Program-made: the position numbers and the translations under genes
Assembly: GCA_016256075.1 (NCBI GenBank)
Contig: SDVU01000528.1
Span: 1 to 12,580 of the forward strand
Direction: 5' to 3'
DNA from: Dictyocoela muelleri
Taxonomy: Eukaryota > Microsporidia
Length of the DNA stretch: 12,580 nucleotides
Shown here: positions 1 through 8,184 of the stretch, piece by piece
Layout: every line of letters begins with the position of its first letter
Position numbering within the stretch: position 1 is the stretch's first letter
The notes under the pieces: generated by a model
Told to the model about the DNA's origin: nothing
Databases searched by the model: none
What the model saw: the letters and a program-made list of their open reading frames with translations, nothing else

Positions 1-249
1 AATGATTTTAGTTATTTTTTTAATTTATTTTTTATGCTCCGATATTTAAAACAGGGGTGGTAAAATTAAAAATAGAGCCCTTCAAAAGGAGGGGGCTGTT
101 CGTAATTTGAACCTTTAATATAAATTTATAATTCTGAATATGAATTGAATGGATTTGAAAAAAAATGAGAATCAAATTGACGAAAAATAAATTGATAAGA
201 TTAAAGTTCGAGATTTTAAGGAAAAAAAAACGCAATTAAATAAACTTTT
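1..249. other. AT-rich leader without a gene
   Basis: No coding, RNA or mobile-element feature is supported here. The only local structure is a weak hairpin near 77-107, where a short agccc-type arm faces a G-rich arm, plus long A and T runs. A short minus-strand open stretch at 32-235 is low-complexity (F, I, L, N) and resembles no protein family, so it is not called. The first recognisable coding homology begins at about 250. Confidence 0.5.
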
Positions 250-2760
250 CGGGCCCCATATGTTCAAAAATCCACAATTAGGGCATATCAAAAATTTAAA
301 ACACAGTACTAACTTAAATTCAAATAAAATCTTAAATCATAAACAATACACAGTTTCTAATAGAAAAAAAAGGGAAGCTATCGAATATTTGAAAAGTCTT
401 GAAAATGAAAAGATTATAAGAAGACAACAAAGTCGTAATTAATCACCAGCATTCTTTATAAAAAAGAAAGATGGCGACGTCAGACTAGTTGTTGAATATA
501 AAGGTCTTAATAAAATTACTGGGCCTATGAATTTTCTCAATTCTTCCATCTATACATATCTTAGTGATCTTAAAATATCAGTAATATTTTCACAAATAGA
601 TCTGAATATAGATATTGTCAAATCGAAATTGAGGAAGATGATATTCCGCAAACAGGATTTACAATTATGAATAGTTCTTATGTATTTCTTAGAAATCCTT
701 TTGGCTTTCCAAACGCGCCGAAAACATTTCAAAACGCGACAATGGGCTTGTTTAGCGATCTTAATATTGTAAAATTATACAATGATGATATCTTAGTCTT
801 TTTTAAAAGTTTATATGAACATTTTTTACATGTGAAAACAGTACTAGATTTTTTACGTGTGAGAACAGTATTAGATTTTTTACATAGTAATTGGGCATCA
901 ATCAATTTTTAAAAATATTTGTTTTTTTTGTACATGAAGTTGACTATTAGGTCATAAAATATCGAAACATGGTATAAAGGTTAATATTTTTTTTCGGTAA
1001 AGAAATGAAAAAATAAATATACCAATATATGAAAAAATCAGAATATTTACTTTTATTTTTCAATTGGTTTAACCTTATGTTAGAAAAATGTCATGTCATA
1101 CATCAGATTTATATAAAAAATTGAATACATCAGAAAAGTTTATATCATCGGAACTAGATAAAGAAAACGTCGACTTCATAATCAAGAAAATAAACAAGCA
1201 ACAAATTTTGCAGCAACCAGATTTCACGAAAACATTCAAACTTTATTTTGATGCTGCTGATAATGGTATGGGATCAGTCTTGAAGCAAGGAAACAAATTC
1301 ATTGGAATATATAGTAAAAGTACAATAAATATATAAACAATTACACTACAATTGAAAAGAAGTTTCTGTGAATTATATATTTAATTGAACATTTTAAAAA
1401 TCTCATATATAATTCAAGAATAAAAAATTATACAGAAACACAATAACGTATTTGATGGTTCTTTGAAAAAGCGCGTTAGTGGGTGGAAATACACCTTTTA
1501 TAATTTGATTAAGAATTTATTTATGTAAAAGATAATAATAATGCAATAGCATACCATCTCGATAATCCGTTGAATTTCAAATTATGAAAATACAAACGTT
1601 ATTTTTGATAAAAGTTAATTATTGACCTTGACGAAAAATAAAAATTCGAAATATCTAACTAACAACATAAATAACTTAAAATATGATGCTGTTTATAATG
1701 AATTTTTACATTTGACAAATCTTTTATTCACCCAGGGCCACAAAGTATGATAAAAAGAATTTCATGATATATAAAGTTTCCGGGAATGTGTAAAATTATA
1801 CGGAAAGTTTCAAAGAACTGCTTTAAATGTAACTTGGAAAAAAACAAAAAATACGAACTATAGCGAAACACAGGTCATAAAGATAAGTAAGAATGTTTAT
1901 GACACCATAAATATTGACATGCAGTGTCATATCAGATGAATTCACTATAATACCAATAACAATTTAGAATTTTTTTACATAATAGTAATGACGGACTACT
2001 GTTCAAGATATACAGAAATTTTTGTTCGGAATGAAGTAACATTAAAAATAGTTATATCAGCAATAGTAAATAAATAGATCAATAAATACGGTAGTAAAAG
2101 AAATAATCAGCGATAATGGACGACAATTTATTTCAATGAAGTTTAGAAAATATTATATTATGCTAGCATTAATCACATATTAACATCGGGTTATAATCTT
2201 ACTGTAAATTCGAGAGTTGAAAAAATAAGTAAGAAAATAGACGAAGCAATAGAACTATCAGGAATTAACTCTGAAAAAACTTGATGTAAATATTTGGAGA
2301 ATATTGAATTTAAAAACGAAACGATCAATGAATTTTTATCCCTTTGAAGTATTTTAATCCCGGAATTTCCCAGATCTTAACTAAATAAAATAATTAATCA
2401 CGACACAATAATGAAAATCAATCGCCAAAAAACGGAATAAAATATAGAAAAAAAATGATAAAGAAACAGGTTAATTATAAAAAAAGTGATTTAATTTTAA
2501 GAAAAAATTTTCCATAAGAAATTTTTAAATCAAATGAAATGTACTTTATGCGGTAAAATGTTTGCAAAAATTATGTAATACCGTAAGAATTGAAAAAAAC
2601 GATAAAATAATTCCGGTATCAATTAAGAATGACAAACCTTTTTTAGAAGGGAGAGAATGTTGTAGACACGCAACGTTATCAATAATTAATAATATAGAAG
2701 TTCAGAATATTAAAGAAAATGTTTTAATAAATAAAATGTTCTGTAACCTAGAATAAAAAA
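250..2760 (+). mobile_element. Ty3/gypsy-type LTR retroelement fossil, pol part (broken)
   Basis: This is the remains of a pol region of a Ty3/gypsy retroelement. Seen in order are the reverse transcriptase N-terminal part (about 350-640, with a KKDG-type motif near 466-477), the RT palm (about 660-830, with FGFPNAP at 701-721 and an F/Y-x-DD-type box at 778-789), an RNase H start (1088-1336, first acidic residue near 1250), the integrase core (about 1980-2340, with SDNG near 2110) and a post-integrase tail ending in a KPFLEGR-like motif (about 2460-2756). No gag, protease, recognisable 5' end or pair of LTRs is present in the window, so it is a partial copy. It is heavily decayed, with on the order of tens of breaks, and looks old. 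The family assignment rests on domain order and motifs. It differs from the copy at 9450-12345. Confidence 0.8.
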
Positions 2761-2766
2761 ATAAAA

Positions 2767-2840
2767 AAAAATTGATATAATTTCTACATAATCAAAAAAA
2801 TTGATGTAATTCTGATATTAAATCAAAAAATTGATTAAAT
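2767..2840. repeat. Short tandem repeat, about 2.5 units of 27-31 bases
   Basis: Three successive segments beginning with an A-run and 'attgat' start near 2767, 2794 and 2825. The first two continue with a similar 'ataattt'/'gtaattc' stretch and end in 'aatc'; the last is cut short. It lies directly after the integrase tail of the upstream retroelement fossil. It could belong to that element's non-coding 3' region or be independent; the sequence does not decide. Confidence 0.5.
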
Positions 2841-3057
2841 AGGCATAAATAGAATGACATATAGTTGGCATGGCGATGATGATAGATAAAAAATAATATA
2901 TTAAATAAAAGTCATCGTTTCTTTTATATTTATAGTTTTTACATTAATTTTGACAAAGTCTCAGCGGCAACTGACATCGTCTAAATAGCATAAAATTCAA
3001 TAAAATCACATATATTGAAAAAATCAGGTGAAAATTTAAAAATGATTAAAGGGAGGT
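2841..3057. other. AT-rich spacer, no gene
   Basis: No coding or RNA feature is supported. A purine run followed by 'ttttaatg' at about 3048-3064 looks superficially like a polypurine tract and LTR start, but the sequence just downstream aligns better with the tRNA-like head of the SINE at 8179, and no second LTR copy is present to confirm an LTR. Confidence 0.4.
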
Positions 3058-3189
3058 TTTAATGTTTAATACACATGAATTTATCATTTAAGTATCGTGG
3101 TTTAAATCGCCTTGGCCTTACTTTAGTAAATAATTATATTACATTAAGTGGTAAATAACTTAGAAATAATTCTTACTATACAGTTTTTC

Positions 3190-3466
3190 GGTACTAAACC
3201 CCTAAAATGACTCAGAACTAGACCCCAAAAGGCAATAAAAAACGGTAAAAATATGTTTTTGAACCAATCTTGACGTTATATTAGCGGAAATCAAGTCAAA
3301 AAAAGAAAAATATATTTATATTAATATTTTAAGAAAGGGTCACTTAATTAAATAAAAAATATATTTTCTTCTGATAAACTAGATTTTTGCTATTATCACG
3401 ACAAGATCTTTTCAGAAACATATTTTTAATCATTTTTCGTTTCCCCTTTTGTGGTCCATTAAGGTA
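3190..3466. repeat. Foldback module A with long inverted arms
   Basis: The left arm (about 3192-3290) carries 'gaccccaaaagg', 'taaaaatatgttt', 'atcttgacg' and 'atattagcgg'. The right arm (about 3385-3466) carries the complement: a degraded 'gctattatcacgacaagatc', then 'aaacatattttta', 'ccccttttgtggtc' and 'ggta'. About 95 bases of AT-rich sequence separate the arms. The same motifs, in the same order, occur in module B at 3691-3860. Confidence 0.65.
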
Positions 3467-3690
3467 AATAAAAATAAAAAATCAATAGAATACCACTTTT
3501 TATGTTATTTTTTAACAGATTTTTTACAACCTTAACCTACCATATGATATTATATCTTGTAGAAATGATATACAGCGTCTTTGATTAATATTAATATCAC
3601 AATTTTTTAGGTATCAATTTATTTATATTTTTCAGAGACTCATACATGAATGTAAAAATTAAAAATAGTTATGCCGACAAAACTATTTTT
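3467..3690. other. Spacer between the two foldback modules
   Basis: This is AT-rich DNA without coding features, lying inside the 671-base insertion. A small perfect hairpin sits at its right end: 'aaaaatagtt' (3661-3670) faces 'aactattttt' (3681-3690) across a ten-base loop 'atgccgacaa'. Nothing else is supported. Confidence 0.45.
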
Positions 3691-3860
3691 TACATTTCCA
3701 GACCCAGAATTAGACCTCAAAAAGATAAAAAACGAAAAAAAAAACTGTTTTTGTAACGATCTTGACGTGATATTAGCGGAAAGATCGTTTCAAAAACATT
3801 TTTTTTAACGTTTTTTATCTTTTTTGAGGTCTAATTCTGGGTCATTTTGGAGACTCGGTA
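3691..3860. repeat. Foldback module B, compact hairpin
   Basis: This is a nearly perfect inverted repeat. 'gacccagaattagacctc' (from 3701) is complemented by 'gaggtctaattctgggtc' ending near 3843. Inside these lie complementary A-rich and T-rich stretches with 'aaaaaacg' and 'cgtttttt', then 'gatcttgacg' and 'aaagatc' around a short loop. It shares 'cttgacgtgatattagcgg' with module A but lacks most of A's centre. Its right end is the right end of the whole insertion. Confidence 0.75.
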
Positions 3861-4222
3861 ACAGTTTTTCTAAAGTAGTATAGTTGGCTAATACTTTTTA
3901 TAATATGAAAATTAAGTGAGAAATAATAAAATTGTGCGTATGAGTGTGGGCGCCTATCGAAAAAATAAGTAGTGAAAATAAAAAATCATGCAAACTTTTT
4001 TATTAACTATATCATGCTGATTTATCATAAATCGAAAGGCGCGTATACAACCGGGTCTCTGGTAGCTCAAGTGACGTATTATTGAAGCACCGTGAAGTAA
4101 AGTTTATAAAAATATTTGTAGGAGATGACTCTACGGATATTAAATTAATAATATTTTCAGCGTGTAATAATAATGATTCTATATCACTTTTTTAAAACTT
4201 TTTAGAGAAAAAAGATTGTGGC

Positions 4223-4439
4223 TTGAGTAAATGATTTTAAATAGCCGCACTTAAAGAGGCTAAGAGCTAATGCAATCATAGCCGAACTTTGTCTATCACT
4301 GGTATAGACCCATTTAGTAATTTATAGAGTTATTTCTTTTAGACTTATATGCATAGTTTTAAAGATCTATTTTTTTCAAGTTTTTATTGACCACAAAATT
4401 TGCTACCTGCGAATTGTCTCATCGATTAATTATTTTCAA
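4223..4439. other. Unassigned spacer
   Basis: The stretch 4245-4320 is less AT-rich than its surroundings ('agccgcacttaaagaggc', 'cactggtatagaccc') but contains no open frame, no tRNA-like box pair and no similarity to another part of the window. It may be unrelated host sequence or the end of an unrecognised repeat. Confidence 0.35.
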
Positions 4440-4738
4440 CCCTAGGTTTTTAACTCTTTTTTAGCCCTTATTTTTTACTATTATTTTTTTACCCTTATTT
4501 TTGGCCTCTATACTTGGAATCATATTTTTTGACCCTTGTTTTTTAAAATTTGGAAATCGACCTCATTTAATAAACCATATATTTGCCCCTTGTTTTTAAA
4601 TCCTCATTTTAAGTCCTCATTTTTAAGTACTTATTTTCCAGCCCTTATTTTTTCAACCCCTAAGTTTTTTAACGCTTATTTTCAAACCCTATATTTCAAC
4701 TCTTATTTTTAGACATTTTCATTTAACCCTTAATTTTT
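4440..4738. repeat. Degenerate minisatellite, 'cccttatttttga'-like unit
   Basis: A short motif, approximately 'accCTTATTTTTgA', recurs about 15 times with irregular spacing (roughly 14-25 bases). Examples are near 4466, 4491, 4538, 4591, 4643, 4670, 4702 and 4731. The units vary strongly ('ccttgttttt', 'cctcatttt', 'gcttattttc'), which fits an old tandem repeat broken by substitutions and small indels. There is no coding potential. One further unit lies near 4801-4810, just inside the neighbouring element. Confidence 0.55.
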
Positions 4739-4858
4739 GACGGCTTGCCGGTGTTTCCCCACTTAGTGGTGAAACGCCGGTTTTTTGCCACTATTTTTTT
4801 TGACCCTTATGAAACATTTTAAAATGCTAAAAATAAAGAGAGAGGGCTCTTATCTAGT

Positions 4859-5043
4859 CAACACTCTCGAAAAATTTTGTTGGAAAATAATATAATACAT
4901 ACATATAGCAGTATTTTTGGGGGTTATTTTGTGAATATTTATATTCTTGCATAAAATACTGATATTTACTTATTTAACTTCCAAAAATACGACAATATGT
5001 TTGTATTTTATAATTTTTCCAACAAAAAATTTTGAGAGTGTTG
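4859..5043. mobile_element. 185-base foldback MITE
   Basis: 'caacactctc' (4859-4868) is complemented by 'gagagtgttg' (5034-5043). Pairing continues inward with 'aaaattttgttggaaaa', 'acatacatat' against 'atatgtttgt', and 'gtatttttgg' against 'ccaaaaatac', leaving only a small loop near 4940-4960. It is therefore almost one long hairpin. There is no coding content; the open stretch beginning at 4947 is an artefact of this AT-rich arm. Flanks 'ctagt' and 'ctggt' could be an imperfect target duplication. It lies inside the 4733-5409 element and so would be the younger of the two. Confidence 0.7.
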
Positions 5044-5056
5044 CCTGGTGTAGCAC

Positions 5057-5076
5057 AATAATAATAATAATAATAA
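5057..5076. repeat. (AAT)n microsatellite
   Basis: About six to seven uninterrupted AAT/ATA units stand just outside the right end of the 185-base foldback. Confidence 0.8.
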
Positions 5077-5179
5077 AGTTTCAAATGATAAAATTTTCTA
5101 TTTTTAAAAAAATGAAGAATTTTATGGTATTGAATTTTCAAACATCATTTCAACAAAGACGAAAATCAAAGAAATTCAA

Positions 5180-5360
5180 TAAAAATTTTTGATTTTTAAA
5201 TATAATTTAATTTTAATTTTTTGGATTTTTAATTTTTAATTTTAAGTCTATTTTTTGCTTCAGTTCTATTTTTGATTTTTAATTTTTTTTTGATAGTAAT
5301 GTCAATTTTAATAAATTTTTTTCTGATTTTTTTTGATTTTAAAATTTTAATTATTCCATT
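5180..5360. repeat. Low-complexity 'attttttgatttttaa' tract
   Basis: The motifs 'gatttttaattt' and 'tttttga' recur irregularly in a T-rich tract that forms the right interior of the 4733-5409 element. No coding or structured RNA feature is supported. It resembles the repeat at 4440-4738 in composition, but the units do not align convincingly. Confidence 0.4.
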
Positions 5361-5409
5361 TGAAAAAAATTAGTGGCGAAACGCCGGTTAACGGTAATTA
5401 CCGTCAAAA

Positions 5410-5554
5410 TGCACATTTTGGACAAATTTCATTAAAATTTACATTTTGAAAAAAAAACAATAATAAATATTAATAAATAAAAAATTTTATATTTTTTATA
5501 ATATTTTCGAGGTGCAATTTATATTTATAAAGAATAAAAAAATGTAAAAATTAG
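5410..5554. other. AT-rich spacer
   Basis: Nothing is supported except a local imperfect inverted repeat ('aaaatgcacatttt' near 5406-5419) and repeated 'acatttt' motifs. 'aatgtaaaaatt' at 5541-5552 resembles 'aatgtaaaatatt' at 5862-5874 on the other side of the next foldback, a possible but imperfect target duplication. Confidence 0.35.
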
Positions 5555-5845
5555 CAGAACATTGGACCGAATTCGGAAGCATTGGTAAATATTATAATAA
5601 AATGATTCTACAGAAGCATTTATACAATCAATACCATTCTCTTTGATAATATATGTATTAATTAAAGGTGGATTGGTGTGAAGTTTAAAAATATTTTGAC
5701 GAAAAAAAAATTATCTTCTCCCCAATCGCTTTTTTTTTATAATACATATATCATCAAAGACAATTCATTGATTATATAAACACTTTTTTTAAATCAGTTT
5801 TTTATAAGCTTTTACCAATGCTTTCGAATTTAGTCTCGTGTTCTG
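5555..5845. mobile_element. Foldback element with arms of about 125 bases
   Basis: The left arm starts 'cagaacattgg', then 'attcggaagcattggtaa', and continues through 'gcatttatacaatcaat', 'ctttgataatatatgtatt' and ends 'ggattgg' (about 5677). The right arm is the complement: 'ccaatcgc' (about 5723), 'aatacatatatcatcaaag', 'attgattatataaacac', 'ttaccaatgctttcgaat', ending 'gttctg' (5840-5845). A core of about 45 bases separates the arms. There is no open frame. The long subterminal inverted arms fit a non-autonomous TIR element, possibly MULE-related, but the superfamily cannot be told. It is unrelated in sequence to the foldbacks at 3190-3860 and 4859-5043. Confidence 0.75.
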
Positions 5846-6321
5846 TACAAGTACCCATATAAATGTAAAATATTCCAAAGATTTTAATGACATGGTTAGG
5901 GCATATACTGCAAATAAAATTTGAGACAGAAAGAGAAACGTTTAAAATCTCCAGCCACTCCAACCACTGAAAAAAATCCATTTAATAGTATACTTTATAA
6001 GATATGAGCCTAAAAAACGCAGAAGCAATGCACATTTATTTTTTTAATTTAATATTTATTTTAATTCTACATTTTTTTTTACATTTGAAAATCAAAAAAG
6101 TAGCAGCTAAATAAATTATATGGGCTGATAAGACTCTGAATATGTTTGTTTGATCATTTTAAACCTCTGATGATATCTTCGAATCTTACTTACAGTTTAA
6201 AACCAAACATTTGCTGTTCTTATCTTTTTTTCTATATATGAAATATATTTTTTGAAGCATGAACATGATCAAGAGTAAGCTTGGGAATCTGCTCATTGAT
6301 TAGAACTTATGAATCAAGTGT
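5846..6321. other. Unassigned stretch, no gene seen
   Basis: Short T-rich and A-rich runs and a few less AT-rich patches (about 5950-5975 and 6120-6145) are present. No open frame of note, RNA box pair or internal similarity to other parts of the window was found on either strand. Confidence 0.4.
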
Positions 6322-6401
6322 AAAATCTTGCCCAAACGTGTATCATGTAGAAAATCTTGCCTAAACGTGTATCACATAAAAAATCTTGCCTGTATGCAAA
6401 A
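6322..6401. repeat. 29-base tandem repeat, about 2.7 copies
   Basis: Units begin 'aaaatcttgcc' at 6322, 6351 and 6380. The first two continue 'caaacgtgtatca' and 'taaacgtgtatca' with few differences; the third diverges after 'aaaatcttgcct'. There is no unique spacer between the units, so this is a minisatellite and not a CRISPR array. Confidence 0.8.
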
Positions 6402-7265
6402 TTTTATCAAAAATAATATATGATAACAAAACTGAATCAAAAATTTAATTTATGATCTATGAACTTTGTTTAATCTATCAACTGGGTGGTTGAACTTCAA
6501 CTTAAAACTAATTTAAAAACACCTGTCTAAGATATGAAGGGTTACGCTTTAATTATTTATATCAAATTTAACCTCTTTGTCAAAAAAATAAACCGCCTGT
6601 GTATTAGCATCATTCATTTTGTTTATAAATTCGTGTTCATGACAAACAGTAATATGGATATAGTTGATATTTAATAAATTTTTTGATTTTATATTATATT
6701 CAGTTGTCGATATAACACTGTTGACATGCACATTTTATGTTATGATCTAAATAGAAATAATATTTTGTTTGTTTGCTATGACACATGTAAATGCCTGTGA
6801 TATCTTTTCATCGATCTCAACGACGCAAAGAGCATCTGTTTTATTTGTCTATTCTCGAGGTCTATATGATCTTACATTAAATTGAGCAAAGTTTTTCCGA
6901 CTTGCACTATTCTATTAGTACCTAATAGCTTATATTCTTTGGTTCAGAACTTCCTATTTTATCTTAAACAAGTTTTATAATTTTTTATAAGTGTTTTTAT
7001 ATTTATCTAAGCTGTGTATGGTAATCTGATGATAGAAAAATAATTTTCCTCTTATTAAAACTTGTATTATTTAAAGAAAGGTAAGTTTAAAGAATCAAAG
7101 AAGCTATTTCGCCTGATGCTCTTTCTACTTTGATAAGTTAGACAGCTTGGTTACAAAATGTTCAAATCGCAAAAATGGACAAGAGGGAGCGTACTTTATT
7201 TTAAAAAACGTCTAAACATGTCTAAAAAATCATCACTGATATAAAATTGATTAAAACAAAAAAAA
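6402..7265. other. Unassigned stretch of about 860 bases, no supported gene
   Basis: A minus-strand open run of 60 codons at 6549-6731 has mixed amino-acid composition ('VCHEHEFINKMND'), less biased than the AT-rich noise nearby, but it has no ATG start, a stop just upstream, and no family I recognise. 'ggtaagt' at 7080-7086 resembles a splice donor, but no flanking coding exon is visible. The region may contain a decayed coding sequence that cannot be identified by eye. Confidence 0.35.
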
Positions 7266-7400
7266 GAACGAGGCGGGATTATTATAATAATTCTAGTTAT
7301 ATTATTATATATAAATGTCGGTTAAATATCACATAGAGATGTTAAAATAGAAAACCTGTAATGGTTCATCGTTTCCTATTATAATTATTTATAATTAGTG

Positions 7401-8174
7401 ATGAAAAAAATTCATAGGGGTCTTAGATTAGAAGAGTCAGAGGAAATTAAGAAAACAAAAATGTATGAAATAAGAAAATTAGCAACTGAATCATATTTGA
7501 ACACATCTGAGATATTATCTTAAATAATAAAATATATGGATTTGGCTGAGATGTCAAAATTTGCGAAAAAAGAACAATAAAAAAAATGATAAATAGTAGA
7601 AGATATAAAAAAATATAATGAAACATCAGATTTACCAGATGAAATAAAATATACAATAAATAAAAACAAATTTTTACAATTTGACCCTGGTGTTTTAAAC
7701 AATAGTAGAATATTGATATTTTTTATTTAAGAGAATATAGAATACATTAAAAATTGGAAAGTATTGCAGAGTGAGGGTATTTTCAAAACGGAACCGAAGG
7801 TTTTAAATCAAATATATATAATTTATGCAAAAATAAAAACAAAATTCCACCTTTTAATATATTGATTATTACCAGATGAAACATAAGATGTTTATTTTAA
7901 TTTTTTTTAAATAAATAAAAATATAATCAACACAAGTGGTTCATTATATTATATTTCAGATTTTGAAAAGGGACCAATAAAGGCCCTAAACGAGTTTTTA
8001 AACAAGTGAAATTTTTTATTGTTTTTTCTTCTAACACAATGTATTTAGAAGTTTATACGGTGCGCTACTTAACTATAACAATAAAAAGATAAAAATCCTA
8101 TATTTCCTATGAGACTATTAATAGCTATTTGCTTTGTTCCAAACGCCGATAAAAAACTTTTATATGATAAATTA
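7401..8174 (+). pseudogene. Mutator-like (MULE, FLYWCH-associated type) transposase remnant
   Basis: One frame starting at ATG 7401 carries the conserved order of insect-type MULE transposases. An N-terminal helix-rich part ('EIRKLATESYLNTSEIL') is followed by 'FDPGVLNNSRILIF' (7680-7721), 'GIFKTEPKVLNQIYIIYAK' (7776-7832) where the family has 'DGTFK...QLYTIHA', 'LLPDET' (7866-7883), 'YISDFEKGPIKALNEFL' (7950-8000), 'LFFLLTQ' and 'MRLLIAICFVPNADKKL' (8109-8159). The first catalytic D of the DDE triad is replaced by E (GAG at 7773-7775); the second D (7959, in SDFE) remains; the third acidic residue would lie beyond the truncation. There are 13 in-frame stops, at 7521, 7578, 7587, 7590, 7728, 7863, 7884, 7908, 8007, 8046, 8070, 8076 and 8082 (nine TAA, three TGA, one TAG), yet no frameshift. 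The remnant ends where SINE copy 2 begins. A Cys-containing stretch at 7275-7340 in another frame could be a trace of the FLYWCH zinc finger, but this is weak. Confidence 0.72.
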
Positions 8175-8184
8175 AATAGCCAGA

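Larger units (their letters stand above)
3190..3860. mobile_element. Non-autonomous TIR (MITE-like) insertion of 671 bases with two foldback modules
   Basis: The direct repeat 'acagtttttc' stands at 3180-3189 and again at 3861-3870. SINE copy 2 has a single equivalent, 'acagttgttc', at the same place, so this segment is an insertion with a target duplication of about 10 bases (one or two bases uncertain). Its ends are inverted repeats: the left end runs from about 3192 ('tactaaacccct', then 'aaaatgac'), and the complement of the right end reads 'taccgagtctcc', then 'aaaatgac'. An 8-10 base duplication fits Mutator-like or hAT-like transposases. No coding sequence is visible inside, so it would need a transposase in trans. 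Confidence 0.7.
3058..4222 (+). mobile_element. tRNA-derived SINE, copy 1 (split by an insertion at 3190-3860)
   Basis: This is an old, diverged copy of the SINE at 8179-8640. The left piece (about 3058-3189) aligns with the second half of the tRNA-like head ('atttaagtatcgt') and the start of the body ('acattaag.ggt', 'tatacagtt.ttc'). The right piece (3861 to about 4172-4222) aligns with the remaining body: 'gtagtatag', 'aagtagtgaaaa', 'gcgtatacaacc', 'ggtagctcaagtgacgtattatt', a 'taggaga.gactct' block and a final 'gtgtaat'. The tRNA 5' half is very diverged, so the start is uncertain by some 20 bases. The 3' end is also soft: an (aat)-rich tail is followed by 'tagagaaaa', which copy 2 also has. 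The family name is not recognised. Confidence 0.75.
4733..5409. mobile_element. Putative TIR element with imperfect ends, containing a nested foldback
   Basis: The left end reads 'tttttgacgg' then 'gccggtgtttccccact'. The complement of the right end reads 'attttgacggtaattaccg', then 'ccggcgtttcgccact'. The match continues inward: 'ccggttttttgccact' plus a T-run (4778-4800) against 'ccggcgtttcgccact' plus a T-run (the complement of about 5361-5387). On the left this G+C block occurs twice in opposite orientation (4748-4760 and 4768-4780), making a local hairpin. On the right a perfect palindrome, 'acggtaattaccgt', sits at 5391-5404. The inverted ends are imperfect and no target duplication is clear, so the element is plausible rather than proven. 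Confidence 0.4.

Noticed and set aside
3046-3066. Polypurine tract and LTR start of the first retroelement fossil
   Set aside because: The downstream sequence aligns with the SINE head, and no matching second LTR exists in the window.
4947-5192. 81-codon plus-strand ORF
   Set aside because: It begins inside the foldback hairpin and crosses a microsatellite and low-complexity DNA; composition is dominated by F, I, K and N.
6322-6401. CRISPR-like array of 29-base repeats
   Set aside because: The repeats are contiguous with no unique spacers, the third unit is degraded, and the surroundings are eukaryotic.
6549-6731. Minus-strand protein-coding gene of 60 codons
   Set aside because: It starts at GTG rather than ATG, has a stop immediately upstream, no recognisable family, and no supporting neighbouring exon.
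7080-7086. Splice donor 'ggtaagt' marking a host exon
   Set aside because: There is no coding sequence before it on the same strand; a seven-base match is expected by chance.
7447-7702. Minus-strand membrane-protein-like ORFs
   Set aside because: They are the complement of the AT-rich MULE transposase remnant, and their hydrophobicity is a by-product of the A-rich sense strand.
7401-8174. Reassigned stop codons (TAA/TAG read as glutamine) in a living MULE
   Set aside because: TGA also occurs in frame, TAG stands where tryptophan is expected, the first catalytic residue is changed and the C-terminus is absent; a decayed copy explains all of this.
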